Of a stretch of 6,127 nucleotides of DNA, positions 5,569 through 6,127 are shown piece after piece; the first letter of the stretch is position 1; every line of letters begins with the position of its first letter. The DNA comes from Acidimicrobiales bacterium (GTDB lineage: Bacteria > Actinomycetota > Acidimicrobiia > Acidimicrobiales > Ilumatobacteraceae), in contig JAURHL010000121.1 of NCBI GenBank assembly GCA_030833305.1, positions 1 to 6,127 of the forward strand. Direction: 5' to 3'. The notes beneath the pieces were generated by a model. That model was not told where the DNA came from. It made no database searches and was given only the letters and a program-made list of their open reading frames with translations. Position numbers and translations under genes: made by a program.

Positions 5569-5589
5569 CGTTCTCGGCCCGCGAGAGCG
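5569..5589 (+). terminator. Stem-loop after the SnoaL-like gene, probable terminator
   Basis: CGTTCTCG (5569-5576) pairs with CGAGAGCG (5582-5589) around the loop GCCCG: eight pairs, one of them G-U, starting six bases after the stop codon. The G-U pair would be an A-C mismatch in the minus-strand transcript, so the structure suits the plus strand. The nearest T-run is CTTTT at 5603-5607, 14 bases further on, so it resembles actinobacterial terminators lacking an immediate U-tract. The convergent RDD gene ends at 5629, and no comparable separate hairpin for the minus strand was seen in this 66-bp gap. Confidence 0.5.
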
Positions 5590-5628
5590 CCGAAAACCGT
5601 CGCTTTTACGACCCAGAACGCCACGGTG

Positions 5629-6105
5629 TCAGCGGCGGACGACGATGGTGCCCGCGGCCGCGTCGTGCAGTCCCTGACGGAACGGATGGAAGAACGCGCG
5701 CACGTACACCGCGATGTTCAACGCGAACCCGATCACCGGCACCACGCCGGCCAGCGTGGGCACCAAAGCACGCACCGCGGCGTAGGTCCAGTTCACGGGT
5801 GAGCCGTCGGTGCGGTTCACCACGCGCAACTTCATGATGCGCTTGCCCAACGTGGCGCCAGAGGTGGCGATCATGGCGGTGTTGTAAAACAGGCTCACTC
5901 CGAGCCACAGCAACGTCAACCACAGCAGGTTCGAATCCTCGGTGTCGGTGATGTCACCGCCGAACGAATACGTGACGATGAACAGCGGGATGCCGATGAT
6001 CAGTCCGTCGAGCAATTGCGCGATGGCACGTTGGCCGATGGACGCCAAACGATCGGACTCCATGGAGAAGTCCGTCAATGGGGGCGGGGGCGGGTAATCG
6101 TTCAT
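5629..6105 (-). CDS. RDD family membrane protein
   Basis: RDD proteins are small multi-pass membrane proteins of mostly unknown role; some have been linked to ion or solute transport, but that cannot be assigned here. The 158-residue protein has a short proline-rich cytoplasmic start (PPPPP, residues 5-9), then membrane segments at about 28-48, 59-80 and 108-135. Family marks are QRAIAQLLDGLIIG (25-38, with Arg26 and Asp33), SGATLGKRIMKLRVV in the loop after the second segment, and the C-terminal RQGLHDAAAGTIVV. The length and order are those of a complete single RDD domain. The ATG at 6105 has a strong GGAGG seven bases upstream; Met15 is a weaker alternative. The gene is convergent with the SnoaL-like gene, and its ATG directly follows a TGA that may end an upstream gene on the same strand. 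Confidence 0.9.
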   Translation of the reverse strand: MNDYPPPPPLTDFSMESDRLASIGQRAIAQLLDGLIIGIPLFIVTYSFGGDITDTEDSNLLWLTLLWLGVSLFYNTAMIATSGATLGKRIMKLRVVNRTDGSPVNWTYAAVRALVPTLAGVVPVIGFALNIAVYVRAFFHPFRQGLHDAAAGTIVVRR

Positions 6106-6127
6106 TCAGCGGCCTCCGCCAGTGCTT
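6106..6127 (-). CDS. Possible last codons of an upstream gene (cut by window edge)
   Basis: On the minus strand the frame reading STGGGR then TGA ends directly against the RDD ATG (TGAATG). The stop-start contact together with an RBS inside the frame is typical of operon junctions. With only six full codons visible, the gene cannot be named and may not be real. Confidence 0.3.
6113..6117 (-). promoter_or_regulatory. Ribosome binding site of the RDD gene
   Basis: GGAGG on the minus strand, seven bases before the ATG at 6105. It is the best Shine-Dalgarno match in the window and contrasts with the birA, LCP and carboxylase starts, which have none. It decides the start over Met15. Confidence 0.8.

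Overview
The window is GC-rich and carries seven recognisable protein-coding genes (one cut by the left edge) packed with short gaps. No RNA gene, mobile element, CRISPR array or phage gene is visible. The organism is most likely a high-GC actinobacterium. Evidence: a fused biotin carboxylase/biotin-carrier subunit of the AccA3 type, an LCP cell-wall ligase beside dTDP-rhamnose genes, near absence of TTA/CTA/TCA codons, and several starts without a Shine-Dalgarno sequence, as in leaderless actinobacterial genes. I lean towards Acidimicrobiia from the look of the proteins, but that is inference.

Layout. On the minus strand, reading right to left from 3203: a biotin-protein ligase (birA), an LCP-family cell-wall glycopolymer ligase, a long-form glucose-1-phosphate thymidylyltransferase (rfbA) and the N-terminus of dTDP-4-dehydrorhamnose 3,5-epimerase (rfbC). 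On the plus strand from 3223: the acyl-CoA carboxylase alpha subunit, then a SnoaL/NTF2-like protein. An RDD-family membrane protein lies on the minus strand at the right end, convergent with the SnoaL-like gene and probably preceded by another gene outside the window.

How the genes fit together. BirA is the enzyme expected to biotinylate the lysine at residue 559 of the carboxylase encoded next door, so enzyme and substrate are divergently transcribed from a 19-bp gap. RfbA and RfbC belong to the dTDP-L-rhamnose pathway, and the LCP protein would attach a finished wall polymer, possibly rhamnose-containing, to peptidoglycan. The SnoaL-like and RDD proteins have no assignable substrate.

The genes are ordinary housekeeping genes and I see no new defence or mobile system. 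What deserves a second look is in the gaps: a symmetric element centred between the birA and carboxylase start codons, an 18-bp inverted repeat over a possible leaderless promoter of the LCP gene, a perfect 14-bp palindrome before rfbA, and a leader before the SnoaL-like gene that can fold in two mutually exclusive ways.
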